Shown here: positions 46,988 through 57,060 of the stretch, in pieces | Position numbering within the stretch: the first letter of the stretch is position 1 | How the letters are laid out: every line of letters begins with the position of its first letter | Source of the DNA: Burkholderia singularis | Lineage (GTDB): Bacteria > Pseudomonadota > Gammaproteobacteria > Burkholderiales > Burkholderiaceae | Direction: 5' to 3' | Assembly (NCBI RefSeq): GCF_900176645.1 | Contig: NZ_FXAN01000040.1 | Coordinates: 62,001-126,000 of the forward strand | DNA length: 64,000 bases | Program-made: the position numbers and the translations under genes | Notes under the pieces: generated by a model | What the model was told of the DNA's origin: nothing | The model's database searches: none | Seen by the model: the letters and a program-made list of their open reading frames with translations, nothing else

Positions 46988-48421
46988 ATGCTGAAGGAAA
47001 CCTATCCGTACTACCTCGCGAACGAACCGGTTCATGCGAACGCGGATCTCGCCGTCACCGACAAATACAGCGGCCAGGTTGCGACGCGCGTGGCGCTGGC
47101 CGATGCCACGGCGATCGACGCGGCGATCGCGGCGGCCGTCGATGCGCAAAAGCCGCTGCGCGAGCTGCCCGCGTACAAGCGGCAGGCGATTCTCGAACAT
47201 TGCGTCGCGCGATTTCGCGAACGTTTCGACGAACTCGCCGAAGCGCTCTGCATCGAAGCAGGCAAGCCGATCAACGATTCGAAGGGCGAAGTCACGCGCC
47301 TGATCGATACGTTTCGCGTTGCGGCGGAAGAATCGGTGCGCATCGACGGCGGGATGATCAATCTCGAAATTTCGCCGCGCGCGCAGGGCTATAGCGGTTA
47401 CTACAAGCGTATGCCGATCGGCCCCTGCTCGTTCATCTCGCCGTTCAACTTTCCTTTGAACCTCGCCGCGCATAAGGTCGCTCCGGCACTGGCCGCCGGT
47501 TGTCCGTTCGTGCTGAAACCGGCAAGCCGCACGCCCGTCGGCGCGCTCATCATCGGCGAGATTCTCGCGGAAACGGATTTGCCGAAAGGCGCGTTCTCGG
47601 TGCTGCCCGCGCATCGCGACGGCGCCGACCTGTTCACGACCGACGAGCGCTTCAAGCTGCTGTCGTTTACCGGTTCGCCTGCCGTCGGCTGGGAACTCAA
47701 GCGTAAGGCGGGCAAGAAGAAGGTTGTCCTCGAGCTGGGCGGCAATGCGGCCGCGATCGTCGACGCCGACCAGCATGCGCAACTCGACTACGTCGTCGAG
47801 CGGCTCGCGTTCGGTGCGTACTACCAATCCGGGCAAAGCTGTATCGGCGTGCAGCGGATTCTCGCGCATGCCGATGTGTACGATGCGCTGCGCGATAAGC
47901 TGATCGAGAAAACCCGCTCGCTGAAGATGGGTGATCCTAAGGACCCGGCGACTTTCGTCGGGCCGATGATCTCCGAATCCGAGGCGCGGCGTCTTGCCGG
48001 CTGGCTGGACGCGGCTGTCGCGGCGGGGGCGACGATCGTCGCGGGCGGGAAGGTCGACGGCGCGATGTTCGAGGCGACGCTGCTTGAGCAGGTCGGACGC
48101 GAGCAGGATCTGTATCGCAAGGAAGCGTTTGGCCCAGTGGCGCTGCTCGAACCGTTCTCCGACTTCGACGATGCGCTCGCGCGGGTGAACGACAGCGATT
48201 TCGGCTTGCAGGCGGGGGTGTTTACCGATTCGCTCGCGCACGCGCAGCGGGCATGGGATGAACTGGAGGTGGGGGGTGTCGTGATCAACGACGTGCCGTC
48301 GTTCCGCGTGGACAACATGCCGTATGGCGGCGTCAAGGATTCGGGGCTCGGTCGCGAGGGAATAAGGTACGCGATCGAAGACATGACCGAGTTGCGCCTG
48401 ATGGTCGTGCGCAAGCGTTGA
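46988..48421 (+). CDS. NAD(P)-dependent aldehyde dehydrogenase
   Basis: A 477-residue ALDH. The general base is in VVLELGGNAAAIV and the nucleophile in YQSGQSCIGVQR; PFNFPLNLAAHKVAPALAAG is the conserved N-proximal motif. AGGAG sits ten bases before the ATG; an upstream TTG is less likely. It resembles the lactaldehyde/succinate-semialdehyde branch. Probably co-transcribed with the acetolactate synthase gene. Confidence 0.9.
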   Translation: MLKETYPYYLANEPVHANADLAVTDKYSGQVATRVALADATAIDAAIAAAVDAQKPLRELPAYKRQAILEHCVARFRERFDELAEALCIEAGKPINDSKGEVTRLIDTFRVAAEESVRIDGGMINLEISPRAQGYSGYYKRMPIGPCSFISPFNFPLNLAAHKVAPALAAGCPFVLKPASRTPVGALIIGEILAETDLPKGAFSVLPAHRDGADLFTTDERFKLLSFTGSPAVGWELKRKAGKKKVVLELGGNAAAIVDADQHAQLDYVVERLAFGAYYQSGQSCIGVQRILAHADVYDALRDKLIEKTRSLKMGDPKDPATFVGPMISESEARRLAGWLDAAVAAGATIVAGGKVDGAMFEATLLEQVGREQDLYRKEAFGPVALLEPFSDFDDALARVNDSDFGLQAGVFTDSLAHAQRAWDELEVGGVVINDVPSFRVDNMPYGGVKDSGLGREGIRYAIEDMTELRLMVVRKR

Positions 48422-48888
48422 GCGGGCTGCAACGCAACACGTGCGCCGCACTGGTTCTTGCGACAGTTCTTTTCAATATTTCAAGATAACTACTTTTTGG
48501 ATGATAAAACTGAAAGATGCGCAAACGCTTGTCCTGCATAATGGCCGTGTCGACAATGTCGATGGAAACGTTTTTTTGAGATAAATAGTCGGTGCGTTGT
48601 GCCGCGCACCATGAGCCGGGAGTGGCGGAATCCGGCAAAAGCGGGTTTGAACGGAGCCAGCCGATGCGAGTTTGGGGGAGTGGTTGCGACACGATTCGGC
48701 CACCTAACGGGAATACGGGAATGGAATGGTTCCGGCCGATGAATAAGAGCAGCAGATTGACTCAATTTCATTTAACATCGGCATTTATATTCTAATCGGA
48801 AATAATTAGGACCTGCTTATAGCCCACCCGAATTGGCCAACGGACGAGCGGGCAGGCAACGAAGGCGATGATTGCGTAGTGTAAAGAT
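48422..48888. other. Intergenic region before the Wsp-like cluster
   Basis: About 470 bases, AT-richer than its surroundings, with no supported gene. It probably contains the promoter of the hybrid regulator-kinase gene. I see no clear terminator for the aldehyde dehydrogenase gene. Confidence 0.4.
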
Positions 48889-49986
48889 ATGATGAACAAA
48901 GCGGATGGGGATAACGCGCCGGATGCTCCGGAATCGGAGATTTCCGTGCTGCTGGTTGACGACCAGCCGTTCGTCGGCGAGGTGATACGCCGCCTGCTCG
49001 TTCCGGAGCGCGACATCGTGCTGCATACCTGCACCGATGCACAGTGCGCGCTGTCGGTGGCAAAGGACGTGAAGCCGACCGTGATCCTGCAGGATCTGGT
49101 GATGCCCGACATCGACGGTCTCGATCTCGTGCGCGCTTGGCGCAGCGAGGCGCAGACTGCGCGGGTGCCGATCATCGTGCTGTCCGCGAAGGAAGAGCCC
49201 GACGTCAAGCGGGCCGCATTCATGGCGGGCGCAAACGACTATCTCGTCAAGCTGCCCGACACCATCGAACTGATCGCGCGAATCCGCTATCACTCGAATT
49301 CGTACCTGATGTTGCGCCAGCGCGACGAAGTGCTCGATTTTCTGTCGCACGACATGCGCACGCCGCAAACGTCGATCCTCGCGCTCCTCGATGTCTACCG
49401 CAACGGGCACGGCGAGATGCCGCCCATTCTCGAGCGGATCGAGGCGCATGCACGTCGCGCGCTCGCGCTCGCAGACGGTTTTATCCATTTGACGCGCGCG
49501 CAGTCCGAGAAGCGTCCGAGTGATCTCGTCAGCCTGAACGAGGTCGTGCTCGACGCGGTGGACCAGATGTGGGAAAGAGCGACCTGCATCGGCAGCCGCG
49601 TGAGTGCCGACGTGCCGCCCGCCGAATGCCTGTGCATCGGCGACCGGATGATGTTGACGCGCGCGGTCGCGAACCTGGTCGACAATGCCTTGAAATATGG
49701 CCCGGCTCACTCCGAAGTGCACTGCACGCTCGTCGACGACGGCGACGGCTGGCTGATCGGCGTCGAGGACGAGGGCGCAGGCATCGCGCCGGAACAGCGC
49801 GCGGCCGCGATGGAATCGTTCGTGCGGCTCGTGCCGACGGGCGGCGCGCAGCGCGGCGGCTTCGGGCTGGGGCTCGCGTTCGTGCGCGCGACGGCCGCGA
49901 AGCATCGCGGCCAGTTGCTGATGCGCTATACGACGCGCGGATTCCTGGCCGGGCTGCGGGTGCCGAAGGAAACCGGCGCGGCTTGA
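48889..49986 (+). CDS. Hybrid response regulator-histidine kinase of the Wsp-like system (WspHRR type)
   Basis: A 365-residue protein with an N-terminal receiver domain ([11 protein letters not shown]; phospho-acceptor Asp in [13 protein letters not shown]; Lys in YLVKLPD). A HisKA-like box [19 protein letters not shown] follows, then a HATPase_c domain (N-box [12 protein letters not shown]1 [10 protein letters not shown]2 GGFGLGLAF). It has no membrane helix and no DNA-binding or GGDEF output. In other Burkholderia a hybrid of this type (WspHRR) is linked to the wsp operon, instead of the Pseudomonas diguanylate cyclase WspR. It should receive phosphate from WspE and pass the signal to an unknown partner. 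Confidence 0.85.
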   Translation: MMNKADGDNAPDAPESEISVLLVDDQPFVGEVIRRLLVPERDIVLHTCTDAQCALSVAKDVKPTVILQDLVMPDIDGLDLVRAWRSEAQTARVPIIVLSAKEEPDVKRAAFMAGANDYLVKLPDTIELIARIRYHSNSYLMLRQRDEVLDFLSHDMRTPQTSILALLDVYRNGHGEMPPILERIEAHARRALALADGFIHLTRAQSEKRPSDLVSLNEVVLDAVDQMWERATCIGSRVSADVPPAECLCIGDRMMLTRAVANLVDNALKYGPAHSEVHCTLVDDGDGWLIGVEDEGAGIAPEQRAAAMESFVRLVPTGGAQRGGFGLGLAFVRATAAKHRGQLLMRYTTRGFLAGLRVPKETGAA

Positions 49987-50101
49987 GCCGCCGGCAGCCG
50001 AATGCCCGGATGTATCCGGCGCGATGCCACGCGCCGGGAGGATCAAGTTACACTCGCGGTGCTTATTTCCAAACGCTTTTCCGCCAGCCGGATCGAACGA
50101 T

Positions 50102-51781
50102 ATGTCTACCGTGACGCCTCGCGCCAGCCATGAGCAGTCCAAACCTTCCGCCGGCGGCAGCCGGCTCATGCTGGGCAACCGGATCCTGCTCAGTTTCGGC
50201 GTGCTGTTCATACTGATGTTGATGACCGCCGCGCTGTCCTATCAGCGGCTGAATACGATCAACGAAGAAGCCGTCAGTATCGAGCGCGATTCTCTCCCGG
50301 GCGTGTATCTCGCGTCGTCATTGCGCGCGACGGCGAACGAATCGTATATCGCGATGCAGCGCGCGGTGTTCGTCGATACGGAGCCCGATGCGATCAAGCG
50401 CGATCTCGCGGTGATTCCCGGCTCCCTGCAGGAATTCGACAAGTTGTCGGCCGAATATCAGGCATCCATTTTCCGCGACGACGATCAGAATCGCTTCAAC
50501 GCGTTTCGCACCGCTTACGATCAATATTTGCCGCTGTTGAACGACACGCTGCAAAAGGCGCATGGCGCAAGAAGCGAAGCGGTTGCCGCGTATATGAAGA
50601 TGACGCCTGCCTGGACGGAGATGATTCGCCTGGCAAACCTTCTCGTCAAGGAAAACCGGCGCTTTGCCGAGCAGTCGGCCGTGGCGATCCGCAACTCGGC
50701 GCAAGGCACCGAAGTCACGCTTGCGATTGCGCTTGGCGTCGTGCTCGTGAGCGCGCTCGTGCTCGGCTACTTGCTGTATCGGGCGGTCACCGTGCCGATG
50801 GCGCGGCTCATCGAAGTGCATGACGTGATGCGCACCGGCGATCTGACTCAGCGGCTCGATCTGGGTCGCAGCGACGAATTCGGCACGCTCGAGAACGGCT
50901 TCAACCGGATGGCCGACGAATTGACCGCGCTCGTCGCGCAAGCACAGAAATCGTCGTTTCAGGTGACGACTTCGGTTGCCGAGATCGCGGCGACGTCGCG
51001 CGAGCAACAGGCGACCGCGAACGAAACGGCGGCGACCACGACCGAGATCGGCGCGACGTCGCGCGAGATTTTCGCGACCTCGCGCGATCTGCTGCATACG
51101 ATGAACGAAGTGTCGGCGGTGGCCGAGCAGTCAGCCACGCTGGCGGGCGTCGGGCAAAGCGGGCTCACGCGCATGGGTGAGACGATGCGTAGCGTGATGG
51201 ACGCGGCAGGCTCGGTGAACGCGAAGCTCGCGATTCTCAACGATAAGGCGATCAACATCAATCAGGTGGTTGCGACGATCACGAAGGTCGCCGATCAGAC
51301 CAATCTGTTGTCGCTGAACGCGGCGATCGAAGCGGAGAAAGCGGGCGAGTATGGCCGCGGCTTCGCGGTCGTGGCGACCGAGATTCGCCGGCTGGCCGAC
51401 CAGACGGCCGTCGCGACGTATGACATCGAGCAGACGGTGAAGGAAATCCAGTCGGCCGTCTCGGCGGGCGTGATGGGGATGGATAAATTCTCCGAGGAGG
51501 TGCGGCGCGGCATGCGCGATGTGCAGCAGGTGGGCGCCCAGCTCTCGCAGATCATTGCCGAAGTACAGGCACTCGCGCCACGCTTTCAGATGGTCAACGA
51601 AGGCATGCAGACGCAGGCCAATGGCGCCGAGCAGATCACGCAGGCACTGTCGCAGCTCTCCGAGGCTGCGCAGCAGACGGCTGAATCGTTGCGGCAATCG
51701 TCGCAGGCGATCGACGATCTCACGCTGGTCGCGAACCAGTTGCGCACCGGCGTGTCGCGCTTCAAGGTCGATGCGCCGTGA
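50102..51781 (+). CDS. wspA: Methyl-accepting chemotaxis protein, WspA-like
   Basis: A 559-residue chemoreceptor: membrane helix at about 28-47 ([20 protein letters not shown]), a periplasmic four-helix sensor domain, second helix near 207-227 ([20 protein letters not shown]), HAMP, then a long cytosolic coiled-coil signalling domain. Its conserved tip includes [20 protein letters not shown]. Methylation-type Glu/Gln-rich heptads flank the tip. It heads the Wsp-like operon and is predicted to sense surface contact or envelope stress, as in Pseudomonas. The ATG at 50102 is used; upstream in-frame sequence has no homology. Confidence 0.9.
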   Translation: MSTVTPRASHEQSKPSAGGSRLMLGNRILLSFGVLFILMLMTAALSYQRLNTINEEAVSIERDSLPGVYLASSLRATANESYIAMQRAVFVDTEPDAIKRDLAVIPGSLQEFDKLSAEYQASIFRDDDQNRFNAFRTAYDQYLPLLNDTLQKAHGARSEAVAAYMKMTPAWTEMIRLANLLVKENRRFAEQSAVAIRNSAQGTEVTLAIALGVVLVSALVLGYLLYRAVTVPMARLIEVHDVMRTGDLTQRLDLGRSDEFGTLENGFNRMADELTALVAQAQKSSFQVTTSVAEIAATSREQQATANETAATTTEIGATSREIFATSRDLLHTMNEVSAVAEQSATLAGVGQSGLTRMGETMRSVMDAAGSVNAKLAILNDKAININQVVATITKVADQTNLLSLNAAIEAEKAGEYGRGFAVVATEIRRLADQTAVATYDIEQTVKEIQSAVSAGVMGMDKFSEEVRRGMRDVQQVGAQLSQIIAEVQALAPRFQMVNEGMQTQANGAEQITQALSQLSEAAQQTAESLRQSSQAIDDLTLVANQLRTGVSRFKVDAP

Positions 51782-51807
51782 CTTTCGATGCATCCAACGG
51801 AGCCGAC

Positions 51808-52332
51808 ATGTTGTTCCTGTTGTTTCACCTCGACGACGAGCGTTACGCGCTCGATGCGACGCAGATCGCCGAAGTGCTGCCGCTCGCGGACATGAGGGCG
51901 ATTCCCGGTGCGCCGGCGTGGGCGGCCGGCATCCTGATGCATCGCGGCGAGCCCGTGCCGGTGATCGACGTGACGCGGCTCGCGCTTGGCCGCGCGTCGC
52001 AGCGGCTGCGCTCGACGCGGCTTGCGATCGTGCGCTACCGGCCGAGCATCGATGGCGGCAGTCCTGCGTTCGGCAAACCGTATGAGCGGCGGCTTGGGCT
52101 CGTCGTCGAGCGTGCGACGCAGACGGCGCGCATCGCACGCGACGCGTTCCGCGACAGCGCAATCGTCACGTCGCACGCGCGTTGGCTGGGGCCGATCGCG
52201 AGCGATGCCGATGGGCTCGTTCAGTGGGTTGCGGTTTCGCAGATTCTCGATGGCGAGGCGCGCACGCTGTTGTTCGATTATGCCGCGTCGCTCGCGCCGA
52301 GCGCGGATGGATTGACGCAGAGTCTGCCATGA
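51808..52332 (+). CDS. wspB: CheW-like coupling protein, WspB-like
   Basis: A 174-residue CheW-domain protein (LFLLFHLDDERYALDATQIA, HRGEPVPVIDVTRLALGR) that couples the receptor to the CheA-type kinase. GGAG lies five bases upstream of the ATG at 51808; a GTG at 51778 overlapping the wspA stop is an alternative start. Its stop overlaps the wspC start (ATGA). Confidence 0.88.
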   Translation: MLFLLFHLDDERYALDATQIAEVLPLADMRAIPGAPAWAAGILMHRGEPVPVIDVTRLALGRASQRLRSTRLAIVRYRPSIDGGSPAFGKPYERRLGLVVERATQTARIARDAFRDSAIVTSHARWLGPIASDADGLVQWVAVSQILDGEARTLLFDYAASLAPSADGLTQSLP

Positions 52333-54020
52333 ACGTATTCGATGCGCGTTTTCATGCGTGGTTGTCGCGCGAAACCGGGATCGATCCGGCATCGCTCGGC
52401 ACCGATTTCGTCGAGCGTGCGCTCGTCGAGCGCATCCGCGCGATGCAAACTGATGCGCACGATCGCCAATGCGAGCAGCAAAACCGTTTACAGCCGGTGA
52501 CGGACGAAGCGGTCGACGCCTATTGGCAGTTGCTGAATGCATCGGTGGACGAGCGGCGTGCGTTGGTCGAACTGTTCGTCGTGCCGGAGACTTGGTTCTT
52601 TCGCGAGCCTGAAGCGTTCGCGTTGCTCGTGCGTTTTAGCTGCGAGCGGCTGTTCGCGGAGCCGGGCCGCATGCTGAAAATCCTGAGCGCGCCATGCTCG
52701 ACGGGTGAGGAGCCGTATTCGGCGGCGATGGCGCTGCTCGATGCCGGTATCGACCCGGCGCGCTTCGAAATCGACGCGTTCGACATCAGCCAGCGTGTGA
52801 TCGAATACGCGCAGCGGGCGCAGTACGGCCGTAATTCGTTTCGCGGCCATGCGCTCGGGTTTCGCGACCGTCATTTCAAGAGTGCGGCCGACGGTTGGAC
52901 GCTCGACGAGCGGGTGCGCGCGTGTGTGCGGTTCCGGCGCGTGAATCTGCTCGACCTTCCCGGTTACGCCTGCGGGCCGTATGACTTTATTTTTTGCCGC
53001 AACGTGCTGATTTATTTCGACCGGGATGCGCAGGACCGTGTCGTGCGCATCGTCGATGGCCGGCTCGCGCCCGGTGGCGTGCTGTTTGTCGGGCCAGCCG
53101 AGACGGGCGTGGTGATGCGGCAAGGGATGATGGCATCGGCCCAGGTTCCGCTCGCGTTCGCGTTTTACAAGTCGGCCGCTGCAGGTGGGCGGGCGGACGG
53201 CGCCCGGCAAGCGGGCCCGACGGCGAATGCCGGCGCGGGTGCGGCGCCTGGGGGCAGGTCGGGTGCGGCCGCGTGCGAGCAGCGGACAGGGGCCGGGCGG
53301 CCGTCAGGCAAGACGGGCGGCTGCGGTTTGGACACCGCATCGCCTGCGCCGGATGCCTCCGGCGCAGGCACGGCAGGCGCCGCGTCGTGGCCTGTGTTCG
53401 AATCGCTCGAACGCACGCCCGATATCGCGTGGCCGGAATCGGATAACCCTGCCCGTTTCGGGCTGGAGCGTGGCCCAACGGAGGCGTTCGATGCCGCGTG
53501 GCCCGCGCCGGCCGCGCCAGCATCCGCGAATGCAAATGCGTCGCGTGCGGTCCCGCCGCCTCTGGCGCCGGACGCGCTCGCCTTCCCGATAGCCGCGCCC
53601 GCATCCGCTGCCGCGCGCGGCGCCGGCGACGCGGCATCGTCCGATGCGTCGCTCGATGCCGCGCGGCGGCTTGCCGACGCGGGCGAGTTCGACGCCGCGC
53701 GGCAGACCGTGCAGGCGTCGCTCGATGCCGCCGGGCCGAGTGCCGATGCGTTCTATCTGCTCGGTCTGATCGCCGATGCGCAGGGTCATGGCGATAAAGC
53801 CGTCGACGATTACCGCAAGGCGCTATATCTCGATCCGTCGCATTACGAAGCATTGACGCATCTGGCGACACTGCTCGACATCGGCGGCGATCACGCTGGC
53901 GCGCAATGGCTGATGCAGCGTGCGCGTCGCGCGGCGCGGGCCGAAGCGGTGCCGCCGGTCGGGCAGTTGACGAATGACGACGGTCAACCGAGAGGAACCC
54001 ATGAGCCGCGGCGCCGTTGA
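52329..54020 (+). CDS. wspC: CheR-type methyltransferase with TPR, WspC-like
   Basis: A 563-residue protein. The N-terminal half is a CheR SAM-dependent methyltransferase (KILSAPCSTGEEPYSAAMAL is the SAM motif, FIFCRNVLIYFDRDAQDRVV the conserved core) that methylates receptor glutamates. Residues about 285-440 are a low-complexity Ala/Gly/Pro-rich linker. The C-terminus holds TPR-like repeats (DAFYLLGLIADAQGHGDKAV, DDYRKALYLDPSHYEALTHL), as in WspC. It overlaps wspB by four bases and wspD by 20. Confidence 0.9.
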   Translation: MNVFDARFHAWLSRETGIDPASLGTDFVERALVERIRAMQTDAHDRQCEQQNRLQPVTDEAVDAYWQLLNASVDERRALVELFVVPETWFFREPEAFALLVRFSCERLFAEPGRMLKILSAPCSTGEEPYSAAMALLDAGIDPARFEIDAFDISQRVIEYAQRAQYGRNSFRGHALGFRDRHFKSAADGWTLDERVRACVRFRRVNLLDLPGYACGPYDFIFCRNVLIYFDRDAQDRVVRIVDGRLAPGGVLFVGPAETGVVMRQGMMASAQVPLAFAFYKSAAAGGRADGARQAGPTANAGAGAAPGGRSGAAACEQRTGAGRPSGKTGGCGLDTASPAPDASGAGTAGAASWPVFESLERTPDIAWPESDNPARFGLERGPTEAFDAAWPAPAAPASANANASRAVPPPLAPDALAFPIAAPASAAARGAGDAASSDASLDAARRLADAGEFDAARQTVQASLDAAGPSADAFYLLGLIADAQGHGDKAVDDYRKALYLDPSHYEALTHLATLLDIGGDHAGAQWLMQRARRAARAEAVPPVGQLTNDDGQPRGTHEPRRR

Positions 54021-54708
54021 GCAAGCACGGATCGCAGTCGAGATCGACGCATGCTGGAATCGCATCGGCACGCGCGGCGATCGTTCGTGCGAGCGGTTGG
54101 CCGAGTATCGGCGCTGTCTGAATTGCCCGGTGTATGCGCACCATGCGGCAATCTTGCTCGACCGCCCGCTCACCGATGCGGAACTGGCCGATGCGTCCCG
54201 GTTCGCCGCCGGGCAGACGGCCGCCGAAGCGGCGCGCGACGATATTGACGATGCCAAGCATGCGGCACTCGTGTTTCGCGTCGCGCACGAGTGGCTTGCG
54301 CTGCCGACCTGCGTGCTGTGCGAGATCGTCGACACCCGCAAGATTCATCCGCTGCCGCATCGCCGCAATCGCGCGGTGCTCGGCATTGCCAACGTGCGCG
54401 GCACGCTGCGAGTCGCGGTATCGCTGGCGCAACTGCTCGGCCTGGATACGCCCGCGAGCGGCGTTGCGCTGCGCGCGGGATTCACGCGCATGCTGGTCGT
54501 CGCGCATCGGGGCGATCCCGTCGTGTTCCCGGTTGACGAAGTAGAGGGCGTGTTGCGTTTTGCTGCGTCGGAATGGATGCCGGCGCCCGCGACCGTCGCC
54601 CGTGCGGGCGACGCGCATTCGCGCGGCGTGTTCGGCTGGCGCGGCAAGACGGTCGGACTGCTCGACGAGGACCGGCTGTTCGATTCACTGGCACGGAGCC
54701 TGCGATGA
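54001..54708 (+). CDS. wspD: CheW-like coupling protein, WspD-like
   Basis: A 235-residue protein. The N-terminal 80 residues carry a Cys-containing motif (LAEYRRCLNCPVYAHHA) typical of WspD, followed by a CheW domain (VFRVAHEWLALPTCVLCEIV). GAGAGGAA precedes the ATG at 54001. The second coupling protein of the array. Its stop overlaps the wspE start (ATGA). Confidence 0.88.
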   Translation: MSRGAVEQARIAVEIDACWNRIGTRGDRSCERLAEYRRCLNCPVYAHHAAILLDRPLTDAELADASRFAAGQTAAEAARDDIDDAKHAALVFRVAHEWLALPTCVLCEIVDTRKIHPLPHRRNRAVLGIANVRGTLRVAVSLAQLLGLDTPASGVALRAGFTRMLVVAHRGDPVVFPVDEVEGVLRFAASEWMPAPATVARAGDAHSRGVFGWRGKTVGLLDEDRLFDSLARSLR

Positions 54709-57056
54709 GCGCCGACGACGATTTCGGCCGCGCGTCGTTGCTCGAGCTGTTTCGCGAGGAGACGCAGACGCAGACCCAGGCGCTGTCCGAGCGGCTGCTC
54801 GCGCTCGAGCGCGGCGTACCGGACGCGGCCGCGCTCGATGCGTGCATGCGCGCCGCGCATTCGCTGAAAGGCGCGGCGCGCATCGTCGGCGTGCAGCAGG
54901 GCGTCGATATCGCGGGGCGGATGGAGGATTGCTTCGTCGCCGTGCAGCAAGGCAGGCGGCCGCTGAGCCCGAGTCACGTCGACGCGCTGCTGACGGGGGT
55001 GGATCTGCTGGTGCGCGTGGGGGATCCGCTCACGGCGCAAACGGTGACGCAGGCCGATATCGGCGCGTTCATCGCGGCGCTCGATGCGGCCGATGCGGGC
55101 AACGGCGCTGCAGCGGGCGCCGCCGCAGCGCCGAAGTCCGAAGCCGGGCTGCATGAGCCGCGCCCCGACGTGCTGCGGGATGAGCCGCCCATGGAGCAAC
55201 ACGCGGCGCCCCGCGCAGTGAAGGATCGGTCGACGGAGCCCGCCAGGGAGCCGGCGAAAGACGACGCGAAAGACCCGTTGAAAGATACGTCCAAAGCGCC
55301 CGGCGCGGACCGCGCATCGAGCCAAATGCGCCGCGTGCGCGCCGATACGCTCGATCGTCTGCTGAGTCTGTCGGGCGAATCGCTGGTGGAGTCGCGCTGG
55401 TTGAAGCCGTTCTCGGAAGCGATGCTGCGCATGAAGCGCGCGCAGCGCGACGCCGCGCGCGCACTCGATACGTTGTACGAAGCGCTCTCGGACGATACCG
55501 ATCCGCGCTTGCGCAGCGCGTTCGGCGACGTGCGGCAAATGTTCACGGATCTGCAGCGCACGCTTGCGGCGCGGCTCGACGAGTTCGACCGCTATGAGCG
55601 GCGCAGCACGCACATTGCCGAACAACTCTACGACGAGGCGCTGCAATGCCGGATGCGTCCGTTCGGCGATGCGACGCGCGCGTACCCGCGCGTCGTGCGC
55701 GATCTCGCACGCTCGCTCGGCAAGCACGTGCGTTTTTCGATCGTCGGCGAAGCAACGCAGGTCGACCGCGACATTCTCGACATGCTCGACGCGCCACTTG
55801 GTCATTTGCTGCGCAACGCGATCGACCACGGCATCGAGCCACCCGAGGTGCGGCTCGCGCGCGGCAAACCGGCCGAGGCGAGCGTCACGCTCGAGGCGCG
55901 GCATAGCGCCGGCTCGCTGCTCGTGAGTGTCAGCGACGATGGTCAGGGCGCCGATCTCGCCGCAGTGCGCGCGGCGGTCGTCAAGCACGGGCTGACCGAC
56001 GAGGATACGGCCGCACGGCTGTCCGACCAGGAGTTGCTCGAATTCCTGCTGCTGCCCGGTTTCTCGATGCGCGAGCGGGTGACCGACGTATCCGGGCGCG
56101 GCGTCGGGCTCGACGCGGTGCATGAGATGGTGAAATCGGCGCGCGGCGCGGTGCGGATCTTCAACGAGCCCGGCCAAGGCATGCGCTTCGTGCTGCAATT
56201 GCCTCTGACGTTGTCGGTGATTCGCAGCCTGATCGTCGATGTCGGCGGCGAGCCTTACGCGTTTCCGCTCGTGCAGGTGCGCCGCACGCTCGAACTTGAC
56301 CGTGCGGACATCGACGTGCTCGAAGGCCAGCAACATTTCCCGCTCGACGATCGCCGCGTGGGCCTCGTCACCGCGCATCAGCTGCTCGATGCGGGCGCGC
56401 TCGACGAGAGCCGGCCCACGACGGCCGTCGTCGTCGTGGGCGGCGAGCCGGAAACATACGGTGTCGCGGTCGATCGCTTCATCGGCGAGCGGATGCTCGT
56501 CGTGCAGCCGCTCGATAGCCGGCTCGGCAAAATTCAGAATATCGCGGCGGGCGCTTTGCTGGAAAATGGCGATCCGGTGCTGATCGTCGACGTCGAGGAT
56601 CTGATGCGCTCGACCGACAAGCTGGTACGAGGCGGGCAACTCGCCAAGGTACACCACGACGGCGGCGAAGGGCTGGCTGCGCGGCGCAAGCGGGTGCTCG
56701 TCATCGATGATTCGCTGACCGTGCGCGAACTCGAACGCAAGCTGCTGGAAAAGCGCGGCTACGACGTGACGATCGCGATCGACGGAATGGACGGCTGGAA
56801 CGTGTTGCGCGGCGACAGCTTCGATCTCGTCGTCACCGACATCGACATGCCACGGATGGACGGCATCGAGCTTGTCACGCTGATCAAGAGCGATCCGCTG
56901 CTGAAGGCCGTGCCGGTGATGGTGGTGTCGTACAAGGATCGCGACGAGGACCGGCGGCGCGGGCTCGAAGCGGGCGCCGACTATTATCTGGCGAAAAGCG
57001 GCTTTCACGACGACGCGCTGCTCGACGCCGTGCATGACCTGATTGGGGACGCGTGA
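54705..57056 (+). CDS. wspE: CheA-type hybrid histidine kinase with receiver, WspE-like
   Basis: A 783-residue kinase: Hpt domain with phospho-acceptor His52 in MRAAHSLKGAARIVG; a charged linker (about 170-205, KDDAKDPLKD type); dimerisation domain; HATPase_c (LLRNAIDHGIEPPEVRLARG, VSDDGQGADLAAVR, GRGVGLDAVHEMV); CheW-like domain; and a C-terminal receiver (VLVIDDSLTVRELERKLLEK, acceptor Asp in VVTDIDMPRMDG, Lys in YYLAKSGF). It phosphorylates the output regulator and the methylesterase WspF. No P2 docking domain is evident. Confidence 0.92.
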   Translation: MSADDDFGRASLLELFREETQTQTQALSERLLALERGVPDAAALDACMRAAHSLKGAARIVGVQQGVDIAGRMEDCFVAVQQGRRPLSPSHVDALLTGVDLLVRVGDPLTAQTVTQADIGAFIAALDAADAGNGAAAGAAAAPKSEAGLHEPRPDVLRDEPPMEQHAAPRAVKDRSTEPAREPAKDDAKDPLKDTSKAPGADRASSQMRRVRADTLDRLLSLSGESLVESRWLKPFSEAMLRMKRAQRDAARALDTLYEALSDDTDPRLRSAFGDVRQMFTDLQRTLAARLDEFDRYERRSTHIAEQLYDEALQCRMRPFGDATRAYPRVVRDLARSLGKHVRFSIVGEATQVDRDILDMLDAPLGHLLRNAIDHGIEPPEVRLARGKPAEASVTLEARHSAGSLLVSVSDDGQGADLAAVRAAVVKHGLTDEDTAARLSDQELLEFLLLPGFSMRERVTDVSGRGVGLDAVHEMVKSARGAVRIFNEPGQGMRFVLQLPLTLSVIRSLIVDVGGEPYAFPLVQVRRTLELDRADIDVLEGQQHFPLDDRRVGLVTAHQLLDAGALDESRPTTAVVVVGGEPETYGVAVDRFIGERMLVVQPLDSRLGKIQNIAAGALLENGDPVLIVDVEDLMRSTDKLVRGGQLAKVHHDGGEGLAARRKRVLVIDDSLTVRELERKLLEKRGYDVTIAIDGMDGWNVLRGDSFDLVVTDIDMPRMDGIELVTLIKSDPLLKAVPVMVVSYKDRDEDRRRGLEAGADYYLAKSGFHDDALLDAVHDLIGDA

Positions 57057-57060
57057 AGTC

